In this document: positions 8,174 to 15,667 of the stretch, one piece after another
How positions within the stretch are numbered: position 1 is the stretch's first letter
Layout: each line of letters begins with the position of its first letter
Assembly (NCBI GenBank): GCA_049889095.1
Contig: JBLJFK010000001.1
DNA length: 64,000 nt
Source: Ewingella sp049889095
GTDB taxonomy: Bacteria; Pseudomonadota; Gammaproteobacteria; Enterobacterales; Enterobacteriaceae
Strand: one strand, 5' to 3'
Notes under the pieces: model-generated
The model's input: only the letters and a program-made list of their open reading frames with translations
What the model was told of the DNA's origin: nothing
Databases searched by the model: none
Program-made: the position numbers and the translations under genes

Positions 8174-9127
8174 ATGACGAAATTCAAAGGGTTATATCCT
8201 CCGAGAGTCGCTTACGCTAGCGGGATGTTGGATACCGGCGACGGTCATCAAATTTATTGGGAACGCAGCGGAAACCCGCAGGGAAAACCGGCTGTTTTTA
8301 TTCATGGCGGACCGGGCGGTGGCTGTTCGGCGGTACACCGTCAGCTGTTTGACCCGAATGATTATGACGTTATGCTATTTGACCAGCGTGGTTGCGGGCG
8401 TTCTAAGCCTCACGCCAGTCTGGACAACAACACAACGTGGCATCTGGTCGAGGATATTGAACGACTGCGTCAGATCGTTGGGGCGGAAAAGTGGCTGGTA
8501 TTTGGCGGTTCGTGGGGGGCTACATTAGCGCTTGCCTATGCACAAACGCATCCTGAACACGTCAGCGAAATGGTATTGCGTGGCATTTTCACGCTGAGAA
8601 AGCAGGAGCTGGACTGGTATTATCAGGAAGGCGCATCACGTTTCTTTCCTGACAAGTGGCAGCGCATGATATCGATCCTGTCTGATCAAGAGCGCCAGGA
8701 CGTCATGGCGGCCTACCGCATGCGTCTCACTTCACCAGACCGTGCTGTTCAGTTACAAGCGGCAAAAATATGGAGTTTATGGGAAGGGGAGACGGTGACA
8801 TTGTTACCGACCGAGGAGGCCGCTTCATTCGGTGAGGATGAATTTGCATTGGCTTTTGCGCGCATCGAAAATCATTACTTCACGCATATGGGCTTTATGG
8901 ACAGCGATGACCAGTTGTTGCAGAACGTTACGCGCATCCGCCATATTCCAGCGGTGATTGTCCATGGGCGCTACGATATGGCCTGTCAGGTACAAAATGC
9001 CTGGGACCTGGCGCAGGCATGGCCCGAAGCAGAATTGCATATCATCGAAGGTGCGGGGCACTCGTTCGATGAGCCGGGGATCCTCGATCAGCTTATCTGT
9101 GCCAATCAGCGGTTTGCCCGCGGCTAG
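8174..9127 (+). CDS. pip: Proline iminopeptidase (alpha/beta hydrolase, peptidase S33)
   Basis: The enzyme removes N-terminal proline from peptides in the cytosol. The 317-aa protein has the family oxyanion segment HGGPGGG at residues 44-50, the nucleophile elbow GGSWGA with Ser113, the acid in GRYDMACQ near residue 269, and the base in GAGHSFDEPG near residue 297. The start at 8174 has AGGAAGCACA upstream. It stands alone in the yobB-holE interval, where E. coli has no such gene, so it is a lineage-specific insertion in otherwise conserved order. Confidence 0.93.
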   Translation: MTKFKGLYPPRVAYASGMLDTGDGHQIYWERSGNPQGKPAVFIHGGPGGGCSAVHRQLFDPNDYDVMLFDQRGCGRSKPHASLDNNTTWHLVEDIERLRQIVGAEKWLVFGGSWGATLALAYAQTHPEHVSEMVLRGIFTLRKQELDWYYQEGASRFFPDKWQRMISILSDQERQDVMAAYRMRLTSPDRAVQLQAAKIWSLWEGETVTLLPTEEAASFGEDEFALAFARIENHYFTHMGFMDSDDQLLQNVTRIRHIPAVIVHGRYDMACQVQNAWDLAQAWPEAELHIIEGAGHSFDEPGILDQLICANQRFARG

Positions 9128-9163
9128 GTAATGCAGGCTTTACGTCTGTCGGCGAAACGCAGA

Positions 9164-9394
9164 TTATTTTTGTTTAGGTTCGTACGGCAGCCGGGAGAAC
9201 TGGTGGGATAGCGCGCGGTAATGCGCCACACGCTCACGGAAATAGGCCCGCAGAGGTTCAGGCTGCTCGCGTTCGGTCATTTCTGCCACCACGGGCATAT
9301 TGTAGCGCTCTTTAAATGCCACGCCGGAAGCTGCAAGATCGATGTTAATCTTGTCCATCTCTTCTTTGGTTAGCTCTGCCAGATTACTGCTCAT
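9164..9394 (-). CDS. holE: DNA polymerase III theta subunit
   Basis: The 76-aa protein contains the theta-subunit signature MDKINIDLAASGVAFKERY and ends LPYEPKQK, colinear with E. coli HolE (76 aa). Theta binds the epsilon proofreading subunit in the polymerase III core and stabilises it. The start at 9394 follows CAGGAAAGTATA. Location near yobB, exoX and yebY is as in E. coli. Confidence 0.95.
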   Translation of the reverse strand: MSSNLAELTKEEMDKINIDLAASGVAFKERYNMPVVAEMTEREQPEPLRAYFRERVAHYRALSHQFSRLPYEPKQK

Positions 9395-9847
9395 TATACT
9401 TTCCTGAAGTCTCTGTTACGTGTGTACCGGATACGCGTGTATTGTACCCGACCCTGTGGTCCGGGTGAATGCTCAGGCTGGACTTTTACGCTCATGACGC
9501 TGCGGACATAGCCAATCTCATTCGCAATAAGTATTGCGGGATGAGAAATAATTTATTTTGATAATGATAACCATTCCAAAATAATAGTGGATTAATTTTC
9601 ATAAAATCACATGATAATAAACAATACAAAGAATAATAATGATTCTCTTTAATATTTAATCTCCTGTAAATACTTCTCAATAAGATTTGAAGTGAATATT
9701 TAAACTCAATAAAAACAATAAGTTAAAATTAATTGTTATTGAATTGGGTATATATGTGAAACGGCTGTTTTTATTTTGTTGGATGAGCGGCATAATGCTT
9801 AAAATAATTAATTCATCCTGCTATCACGCCAATTTCATGGAGCTACC
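9395..9847. promoter_or_regulatory. AT-rich ftnA upstream region
   Basis: This 450-bp spacer is strikingly AT-rich from about 9540 and carries no credible gene. It fits the E. coli ftnA arrangement, where Fur bound upstream with iron relieves H-NS silencing. A Fur-like box is listed separately, and a second partial match, AATAATAATGATTCTC, lies near 9632-9647. Silencing by H-NS here is inferred from family knowledge and base composition. Confidence 0.5.
9560..9578. promoter_or_regulatory. Putative Fur box upstream of ftnA
   Basis: The 19-mer GATAATGATAACCATTCCA matches the consensus GATAATGATAATCATTATC at 15 of 19 positions. It lies about 270 bp upstream of ftnA. A distant upstream Fur site agrees with the activating role described for E. 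coli ftnA. Confidence 0.6.
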
Positions 9848-10354
9848 ATGCTTAAAAAAGAAATGATCGATCAGCTTAACGAACAGCTGAACCTTGAGTT
9901 TTATTCTGCCAACTTATATCTGCAAATGAGTGCATGGTGCAGTGATAAGGGGTTCGAAGGTGCTGCTGCATTCCTGATGAAACACTCGCAGGAAGAGATG
10001 GGCCACATGCACCGCCTGTTTAAATATGTCAGCGATACCGGTGCGTTGCCGTTGCTGGGTGCCATTTCTGCACCGCCAGTCGAGTTCGATTCTCTGTCTG
10101 ACTTATTCCAGCAGACTTATGAACATGAGCAACACATCACCAATAAAATCAACGAACTTGCCGATCTGGCGATGACCATGAAAGATTATTCTTCCTTCAA
10201 CTTCCTGCAGTGGTATGTGGCAGAGCAACATGAAGAGGAAACGCTGTTCAAATCCGTACTGGATAAACTCGGTCTGGTCAGCAATACCGGCAACGGTCTA
10301 TTCTTCGTGGATAAAGATCTTAAAACCATGGCCGCCCAGATGCCCGTTGTCTGA
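9848..10354 (+). CDS. ftnA: Ferritin, non-haem iron storage protein
   Basis: The 168-aa protein is a four-helix ferritin. It begins MLKKEMIDQLNEQLNLEFYS and shows ferroxidase-centre ligands in LNEQLNLEFYS (Glu17), in QEEMGH (Glu50 and His53) and in EHEQHI (Glu94). The helix-4 segment VAEQHEEE also matches FtnA. It stores iron as a 24-mer in the cytosol. A GGAGCTACC ribosome-binding site precedes the ATG, and a strong terminator follows. The long AT-rich upstream region with a Fur box suggests iron-dependent induction. Confidence 0.95.
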   Translation: MLKKEMIDQLNEQLNLEFYSANLYLQMSAWCSDKGFEGAAAFLMKHSQEEMGHMHRLFKYVSDTGALPLLGAISAPPVEFDSLSDLFQQTYEHEQHITNKINELADLAMTMKDYSSFNFLQWYVAEQHEEETLFKSVLDKLGLVSNTGNGLFFVDKDLKTMAAQMPVV

Positions 10355-10373
10355 TAACCTGAGTTGAAGAGTA

Positions 10374-10422
10374 AACCGCAGTGTGTCTGGCATGATAAAC
10401 GCCAGATGGCTGCGGTTTTTTT
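10374..10422 (+). terminator. Rho-independent terminator of ftnA
   Basis: An outer stem AACCGCA/TGCGGTT (10374-10380 and 10411-10417) with an inner stem TCTGGC/GCCAGA ends in a run of seven T. Confidence 0.8.
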
Positions 10423-10556
10423 GTGCTAAAAGGTGCTAAACGCGGCACGCATTCAGATCATCCCTCCCAACCGCTTAAATTTGACAGACTCACAAGGCTA
10501 CTTTGCGCTAAAGTTGCGGCGATAAAATCCCTCAACCAGAAAGCTAAGGAAAAGTC

Positions 10557-10940
10557 ATGTCGAAAAAATCCTCATCTCTGTGCCGTGTTCTGGCAACCAC
10601 CGCCATTCTTGTTACAGGGCTGATATCGCAACAGGCCTTCGCTCATGCGCATTTAAAAACTGAGACGCCTGCCGCTGATACCACCCTCAAAACTGCGCCT
10701 ACTGAGCTCTCTTTAGGATTCAGTGAGGGGATCGAGCCTAATTTCAGTCAAGTCACGATAACTGGCCCGGATAAAAAAACGGTGTCGACCGGCGCACTGG
10801 CACTGGCTGCCAATGACAATACGCAGGCTATCGTGCCACTGACCTCAACACTCAGTGTTGGCAAATACAATGTTTCATGGCATGTCGTTTCCGTCGATGG
10901 TCATAAAACGGAAGGGCAGTACAGTTTCACAGTGAAGTAA
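10557..10940 (+). CDS. yobA: CopC-family periplasmic copper-binding protein YobA
   Basis: The 127-aa protein has a signal peptide cleaved near QAFA-HAHL, which leaves His as the mature N-terminus, as in CopC. The CopC domain follows (LKTETPAADTTL to the C-terminal GQYSFTVK), including WHVVSVDGHKTEGQ with a second copper-ligand histidine. It is predicted to bind Cu(II) in the periplasm and hand it to YebZ. The gene is the first of yobA-yebZ-yebY, with 3 nt to yebZ. Confidence 0.92.
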   Translation: MSKKSSSLCRVLATTAILVTGLISQQAFAHAHLKTETPAADTTLKTAPTELSLGFSEGIEPNFSQVTITGPDKKTVSTGALALAANDNTQAIVPLTSTLSVGKYNVSWHVVSVDGHKTEGQYSFTVK

Positions 10941-10943
10941 GCG

Positions 10944-11828
10944 ATGACGCTTGCCACTCTGTTTATCCTGTGCCGTTTTGTTCATTTTGCTTCGCTGATG
11001 CAGATTTTTGGCATCAGCGTCATGGTGACATTACTCGCACCTCGCGCTTTTGCTGCAGGATTACTTTGCCAGAATGAACGCCTGCTCACGTTCTCCGCCG
11101 GTGTAGCTGCGCTGACATCGATTGGCATGTTGTCCATTCAGGCGGGCCTGATGGGCAACGGCTGGCAAGACTGCCTGAATCTCAATGTCTGGTTGCTGGT
11201 GCTTACCACGACCTTCGGTGAGGTTTGGCGTTGGCATCTGTTACTGACGGCTGTGACGCTGCTGGTTTGCTTGATGGGCTGGCTACCCGGACGTGCGGTA
11301 ATGCTCATGCTGGCTAGCATAGTGCTTGTATTAAGCCTGGCATTAGTTGGACACGCGGCAATGCACGGAGGCCTGCTGGGCATTATCCAGCGAAGCAACC
11401 ATGCCGTTCATTTGCTCAGTGCCGCTTATTGGTTTGGCAGCCTGATACCGCTGTTGTGGTGTTTACATCACGTTGAGCACCAGGAGATGCGTCCCTATGC
11501 GGTCACTACGCTGATCCGATTTTCGACCTGCGGGCACGTTGCTGTGGGGGTAGTTATTATAACCGGTGTACTTAACGGTGCGATTATATTGCAGCGCTGG
11601 CCGACGGATTTTTCATCTCTCTATCAGATGCTACTATTGGGGAAAACCGCGCTGGTGGCCTGTATGGTGGGCGTGGCACTTTACAACCGATACAGGCTCG
11701 TACCGCTGATGACGGTGAATCCGCAGCTTGCACACCGACGCCTGGTTGCAGCGACCTGGATTGAGATAGGGTTGTCACTGATTGTCTTGTTGCTGGTTAG
11801 CTGGTTTGCCACGTTGGCACCGCGTTAA
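10944..11828 (+). CDS. yebZ: CopD-family inner-membrane copper protein YebZ
   Basis: This 294-aa protein is almost entirely hydrophobic with about eight transmembrane helices and the CopD domain toward the C-terminus (STCGHVAVGVVIITGVLNG, LLLGKTALV). Conserved histidines in the membrane (for example in VGHAAMHGG and RSNHAVHLL) fit copper or haem ligation. It probably accepts copper from YobA for import into the cytoplasm. It lies directly downstream of yobA in the same operon. Confidence 0.92.
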   Translation: MTLATLFILCRFVHFASLMQIFGISVMVTLLAPRAFAAGLLCQNERLLTFSAGVAALTSIGMLSIQAGLMGNGWQDCLNLNVWLLVLTTTFGEVWRWHLLLTAVTLLVCLMGWLPGRAVMLMLASIVLVLSLALVGHAAMHGGLLGIIQRSNHAVHLLSAAYWFGSLIPLLWCLHHVEHQEMRPYAVTTLIRFSTCGHVAVGVVIITGVLNGAIILQRWPTDFSSLYQMLLLGKTALVACMVGVALYNRYRLVPLMTVNPQLAHRRLVAATWIEIGLSLIVLLLVSWFATLAPR

Positions 11829-11879
11829 GACCTGACAAATTTTTACCCGTAATTTTGAGAAGAAAATTAAGGAATAATC

Positions 11880-12215
11880 ATGAGGAAGTCACTCCTTGCC
11901 TGTCTGCTTATGGCACTCTCCGCCAGCAGCTTGGCTGCACCAGAACTGGCAACGGTTACCCGTTTGCAATATGGCAAAGACTGGGCATTCACCCGTGAAG
12001 AAGTCATGCTGCAATGTCGGTCAGGCAAAGCACTGTTTGTCATTAATGACAGCACGCTGGCTCAGTATCCGTTGAATGATGTGGCGAGAGCGCAAGTGAA
12101 AGCCGGACAGGTTCAGGCCGTTCCGCTGGAGAAAATTTTGCTTGATGACCCGAAAAATCCAGGGCAGAAGATGAACATCTCACCTTTTATCGCTAAAGCT
12201 GAAACGCTCTGTTAA
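11880..12215 (+). CDS. yebY: YebY, DUF2511 family secreted protein
   Basis: The 111-aa protein has a clear signal peptide (MRKSLLACLLMALSASSLAA) and a mature domain with two cysteines (LQCRSG and the C-terminal ETLC), as in E. coli YebY. It is the third gene of the copper-related yobA-yebZ-yebY group, 51 nt after yebZ, with AAGGAATAATC before the ATG. The function is not established; periplasmic copper handling is inferred from the operon. Confidence 0.88.
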   Translation: MRKSLLACLLMALSASSLAAPELATVTRLQYGKDWAFTREEVMLQCRSGKALFVINDSTLAQYPLNDVARAQVKAGQVQAVPLEKILLDDPKNPGQKMNISPFIAKAETLC

Positions 12216-12342
12216 AAGACAAACGACGCCTGATGCTTTGTTGTTAATGCAGTGCTATGAGATTGCTATCACAAAGTGACATTAATTTAGCGTTGTTATT
12301 ATCACTTAGTTGCAAGTTGGCTGGAAAATAACCAGCACTCAA

Positions 12343-12349
12343 CTACGCT
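12343..12349 (+). promoter_or_regulatory. Sigma-S-type -10 element of sdsR
   Basis: CTACGCT followed by TTAA lies 12-18 nt before the inferred SdsR 5' end. It matches the extended -10 (CTACACTTAA) of the strictly sigma-S-dependent E. coli sdsR promoter with one substitution in the core. Confidence 0.65.
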
Positions 12350-12360
12350 TTAAGTTGTAC

Positions 12361-12460
12361 GGCTTAACCGCCTGTATCAATGCCAACTTTTAGCGCACGG
12401 CTCTCTCCCAAGAGCCATTTCCCTAGACCGAATATAGGAATCGTATTCGGTCTTTTTTTT
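12361..12460 (+). ncRNA. sdsR: Small RNA SdsR (RyeB)
   Basis: The segment from ATCAATGCCAACTTTTAG through the CTCTCTCCCAAGAGCC hairpin to the terminal stem GACCGAATA/TATTCGGTC and T-run is nearly identical to E. coli SdsR. The neighbour yebY is also conserved. SdsR is a stationary-phase, Hfq-bound RNA that represses targets such as ompD, tolC and mutS in E. coli/Salmonella. The 5' end is set by analogy, 12 nt after the -10 element. Its 3' terminator doubles as the prophage attachment site, and the RNA is left complete on the left side. Confidence 0.9.
12443..12460 (+). repeat. attL core, 18-bp direct repeat within the sdsR terminator
   Basis: GTATTCGGTCTTTTTTTT occurs here and, identically and in the same orientation, at 50431-50448. 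The bases on either side differ, so 18 bp is the exact repeat. The two copies enclose int at one end and the lysogeny region at the other, as expected for a prophage. Confidence 0.9.
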
Positions 12461-12528
12461 GCACAGCTTTAAAAACAGCAACTTACCGATAAAACAAGTA
12501 GTTACATCCCCCTCAGTTATACAGAGTT

Positions 12529-13584
12529 CTACTGATTAGGACTTTCTGCCGCCACTTTGCCGCCAATGAAACGAGCCAATGGATTCAGATGAATCGCGTC
12601 TTCCAGGTGATCGGGAGCGAAATGCGCATAACGCATGGTAACCCTGATGTCCGAATGTCCCAGGATGCGCTGCAAAACAATGATATTACCGCCGCCCATC
12701 ATAAAGTGGCTGGCGAACGTGTGGCGCAGAACGTGCGTCATCTGACCTTCGGGCAGTTGAATACCCGCCAGCTTGATCACCCGATAAAATTGTTTGTAGC
12801 AAGGCGAGAAGGGCGCGCCTTCACGTGCAATGAGTTCGTCATAAAGAGGGCGGGCAAGGGGAACCGTGCGGTTTTTCTTACCTTTGGTGTTGATGAACGT
12901 GAGTTTATACGGCGATATCTGTGAGCCTTTTAGTTTTGCGGCTTCATTCCAGCGTGAACCGGTTGAAAGGCAGACTTTAACTATCAGCGTTAACTCTGGA
13001 TTTCCATGTTTTTCACAGGCCGCCATCAGCCGCAAAATTTGCTCCTGGCTAAGCCATGCCATTTCGCGTTCTGGCTGATCAAATTCCCTGATATTTTCGA
13101 TAGGATTGGGAAGTGACCATTCTCCCAGGCGTTTCAGTTCGTTGAATACCGCACGTAAAAAAGCATGCTCGCAGTTGATAGTCCCGGTAGATACTTTTCT
13201 GGTAGCGAGGCTGGTGCTATAGCCGTTATCAATCTCACCCCGCAATCGCTGATCGCGATAATGCGCCCAGTCTCTCGGTGTAATCGCGCTGGCAATGGGA
13301 TCACCCATTCCCTTGCTGATGATTTTCAACTTACCTAGCCGTCCCTTTTTATCATTCAGAGAACAGCCGTGCAGGTTGTACCAGAGATCGACTAACTCGC
13401 TGAGTTTACGGCGGTCTTCCTTTTCACCCAGCCAGGGCTTATTTTTCGCCTGTTCCATTGTGTAAGTCTCAAAAGAGATCGCTTCACCTTTGGAATCAAA
13501 CTGTTTGCGGCAGCGCTTGCCTTCGCGTCCGTTCGGATAGCACTCACATAACCATTTGCCTGTTGGCAGTTTACGAACACTCAT
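12529..13584 (-). CDS. int: Phage tyrosine integrase
   Basis: This tyrosine recombinase catalyses insertion and excision at the sdsR terminator. The protein (351 aa) has an N-terminal arm-binding region (MSVRKLPTGKWLCECYPNG), a SAM-like core-binding domain, and a catalytic domain with Arg in STGSRWNEA, the HVLRHTFASH box, HSDIR and the nucleophile Tyr in MRYAHF. The frame opens at 13596, but the ATG at 13584 has a perfect GGAGGATGTG ribosome-binding site. It is transcribed toward attL, so any readthrough enters sdsR in antisense. Confidence 0.95.
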   Translation of the reverse strand: MSVRKLPTGKWLCECYPNGREGKRCRKQFDSKGEAISFETYTMEQAKNKPWLGEKEDRRKLSELVDLWYNLHGCSLNDKKGRLGKLKIISKGMGDPIASAITPRDWAHYRDQRLRGEIDNGYSTSLATRKVSTGTINCEHAFLRAVFNELKRLGEWSLPNPIENIREFDQPEREMAWLSQEQILRLMAACEKHGNPELTLIVKVCLSTGSRWNEAAKLKGSQISPYKLTFINTKGKKNRTVPLARPLYDELIAREGAPFSPCYKQFYRVIKLAGIQLPEGQMTHVLRHTFASHFMMGGGNIIVLQRILGHSDIRVTMRYAHFAPDHLEDAIHLNPLARFIGGKVAAESPNQ

Positions 13585-13691
13585 CACATCCTCCATTGCT
13601 GAATGGAGGAATTTAACTGTATATAAAACCAGTGTAAACGTATGATTTAGTATTTCGTATACATGGAAGGGGGGTAATACGTTGAATCAAT

Positions 13692-13718
13692 AAAAGAAAA
13701 ACCCGCTTTCGCGAGTTT
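13692..13718 (-). terminator. Terminator downstream of ogr
   Basis: On the minus strand AAACTCGCGAAAGCGGGTTT forms a stem with a GAAA tetraloop (one mismatch) and runs into TTTCTTTT. It starts only 6 nt after the ogr stop codon and insulates int from the late operon. Confidence 0.7.
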
Positions 13719-13723
13719 GGTTT

Positions 13724-13945
13724 TCAGTGCATCTGGAAGGATTGCTGATTGTTTTTGTCCGGGTGGATCGCGACGGCGTGAATGGCGCCCGGCTCAACAA
13801 TGATGCTGTCGATGGACTCATAGGTTTTGAATGTACAGCTGCAATTGATATTCTGACACTGGTGATAGCGTTCTTTGGTGCTAAGACTCAGGTAACGGCT
13901 TGAACGGGCATGAGCGGCTTGCTGGCATTTCGGGCAGTGCATCAT
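13724..13945 (-). CDS. ogr: Ogr/Delta-family late gene activator (zinc finger)
   Basis: The 73-aa protein begins MMHCPKCQQAAHARSSRY and carries the four-cysteine zinc module CPKC...CQNINCSC followed by TFKTYES, typical of P2 Ogr. It activates late promoters at TGT-N12-ACA-type sites (candidates listed near FI, O and V) through the RNA polymerase alpha subunit. The ATG pair at 13945/13942 is the start by comparison with P2 (MFHCPLC); the longer frame to 14017 has no homology. It is the last gene of the D-side tail operon. Confidence 0.92.
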   Translation of the reverse strand: MMHCPKCQQAAHARSSRYLSLSTKERYHQCQNINCSCTFKTYESIDSIIVEPGAIHAVAIHPDKNNQQSFQMH

Positions 13946-14026
13946 TTTAATCACCATGGTGTCAGAGTAGTCATTTTCGCGCATTGTATGCCAAACCTGA
14001 AAACATACATCTGGCATTACAGTCTT

Positions 14027-15184
14027 TTACACATCCGCCTCTGTTGCTTCGTAACTCACATCTGACAGCAGCACCTCCAGTTCAAGGCCGGTGGTGTATC
14101 CGCTGTTATTTAGGTTGTGCGTCACTTTGCTGATTATCCACGGCTGCGCGTCGATCACGGATTTAAACCCGGATACCGCTATCGGCGTTTCGGGGAACAG
14201 GTCGGCACGGCCACGCGCCAGGGAGATCGAGAACTCGGCGACACCACGCTGCAACTTCTCCCACTTAGATTGTGCGGCACGCATCGCGGCTTTCTTCGTG
14301 GCATAAACCGTGGTTATCGAAAACACGTTGTCTTCACTGCCCGCCAGATAGTCACCGGCTTTATCTTCCGGCGCTTTCTGGACTTTGGCTTTCACTTTTT
14401 TCGCCGCCGGATGTTGCAGCGCGCGCAACTGCTTAAACTTCGGCTTGCGCTGTAGCTTAACCTTTTTCGGCTTTGGGTCTTTGGTGTGTAACCAGCTTGC
14501 CGACACGCCGGTGTAAGCGCCCCGGTCAGCAATATTAAATGTATGACCGTCACCGTCGCTGCGAGTGATCGTTATTTTCGCAATGGGCTTCCCGCTGGCA
14601 GTCACCGCCGCACCTGGCTTGATGAACAGCATATTACCGGCCTTGATAGCCACCACTGCGCCATTCAGCTCAGCAAGGCGGGTGATGAATTTCGTATCCG
14701 ATTCCTGGGTTTGGTCGATATGGGATACCGCCACACCTTTGAATGGCTGAGCCAGCACGGGTTTAAGGTTATTGCGCAATGCCACGGCGGAGACAATAGC
14801 CTCCAGCGTGGTGGCGTGATAGGAGTTGTCGCGGCGTGAATTCAGGGAGCCGCGATAATCTGCGCTGCGGGCGCGAAGGGTCAGTGTATCCGGCACACCT
14901 CGGTGCTCGACTTCATCCACCGTGAAATCGCCTTTGTTCGTCAACGGCTGACCTTTCCAGCCGAGCGCAATATTGATCACAGCACCTCGCGGCGGCATAT
15001 CCAAAAGGCCATCAGCATCACTCAGCTCAATGTCGAGCTGGTCAGCGTCAAACCCCCGGTTATCGGTCAGCGTCATGGCAATCAGACGCCGACTAACATC
15101 TTGCGTAATGTCTTTCCCGCTAACGGTCACAGTAAAGTCCGGCGCAAGCTGCGCTCCGGCTCCGATAGGCATATCAGTGATCAT
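14027..15184 (-). CDS. D: Tail protein gpD (late control protein D, baseplate hub)
   Basis: The 385-aa protein starts MITDMPIGAGAQLAPDFTVT and belongs to the phage late control D / gp27-like hub family, which forms the central hub on which the spike gpV sits. The SHIDQTQESDTKFITRLAE segment is a family hallmark. It overlaps gpU by 4 nt (ATGA), as in P2. The lysine-rich insert around residues 230-270 (KPKKVKLQRKPKFKQL) is also common in this family. Confidence 0.93.
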   Translation of the reverse strand: MITDMPIGAGAQLAPDFTVTVSGKDITQDVSRRLIAMTLTDNRGFDADQLDIELSDADGLLDMPPRGAVINIALGWKGQPLTNKGDFTVDEVEHRGVPDTLTLRARSADYRGSLNSRRDNSYHATTLEAIVSAVALRNNLKPVLAQPFKGVAVSHIDQTQESDTKFITRLAELNGAVVAIKAGNMLFIKPGAAVTASGKPIAKITITRSDGDGHTFNIADRGAYTGVSASWLHTKDPKPKKVKLQRKPKFKQLRALQHPAAKKVKAKVQKAPEDKAGDYLAGSEDNVFSITTVYATKKAAMRAAQSKWEKLQRGVAEFSISLARGRADLFPETPIAVSGFKSVIDAQPWIISKVTHNLNNSGYTTGLELEVLLSDVSYEATEADV

Positions 15185-15654
15185 GACAACAAGCCCCCCA
15201 ACTGACCGGTTAAACCACCGACCTGATCCAGCAATCCGTCGGCCTGAGTTTTCATATCCCCGAACATGGATGCCAGAGACTCATCAACGCGGGTCAGCGT
15301 CAGCGTAAATTCAATCTTGCGCGGCGCGCCACTGGAGAAAAACTCCGTACGCGTTTCGCTAATGCTGTTGACCACAAACATCCCATAAATGGTGCCGCTG
15401 CCTTCCAGCAAAGGCCACGCCTTTCCCTGATCCGCCATCAGATTCAGAGCCATCAGGGACAGACGTCCGCCCGTGATCTCAGGCATCAGCACGCCTGACA
15501 GCGTCACTTTCTCCTCATTCACACCGAGGAACTGCGGCAGAGGACGCAAGCCAATACGGTTATTCGTGGGCCAGCGATAATCGACGTCACGCTGCAAGCT
15601 TTGGTAAGGAAGGGTCTGCAACTGAAACACAAACAGCCCGAGTGTTAACATCAT
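15181..15654 (-). CDS. U: Tail protein gpU (tail completion/terminator)
   Basis: The 157-aa protein begins MMLTLGLFVFQLQTLPYQSL and matches the P2 gpU family in length (159 aa in P2) and core sequence. It caps the tail tube during assembly. The open frame extends far upstream inside T, but the ATG at 15654 has AAGGAGATAG before it and gives the family N-terminus. It ends in a glycine/leucine-rich GGLTGQLGGLLS tail. Confidence 0.92.
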   Translation of the reverse strand: MMLTLGLFVFQLQTLPYQSLQRDVDYRWPTNNRIGLRPLPQFLGVNEEKVTLSGVLMPEITGGRLSLMALNLMADQGKAWPLLEGSGTIYGMFVVNSISETRTEFFSSGAPRKIEFTLTLTRVDESLASMFGDMKTQADGLLDQVGGLTGQLGGLLS

Positions 15655-15667
15655 GCCAACTATCTCC

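Noticed and set aside
9492..9680. 62-codon minus-strand frame before ftnA
   Set aside because: AT-rich regulatory DNA with Fur-like boxes; composition-driven frame without a credible start.
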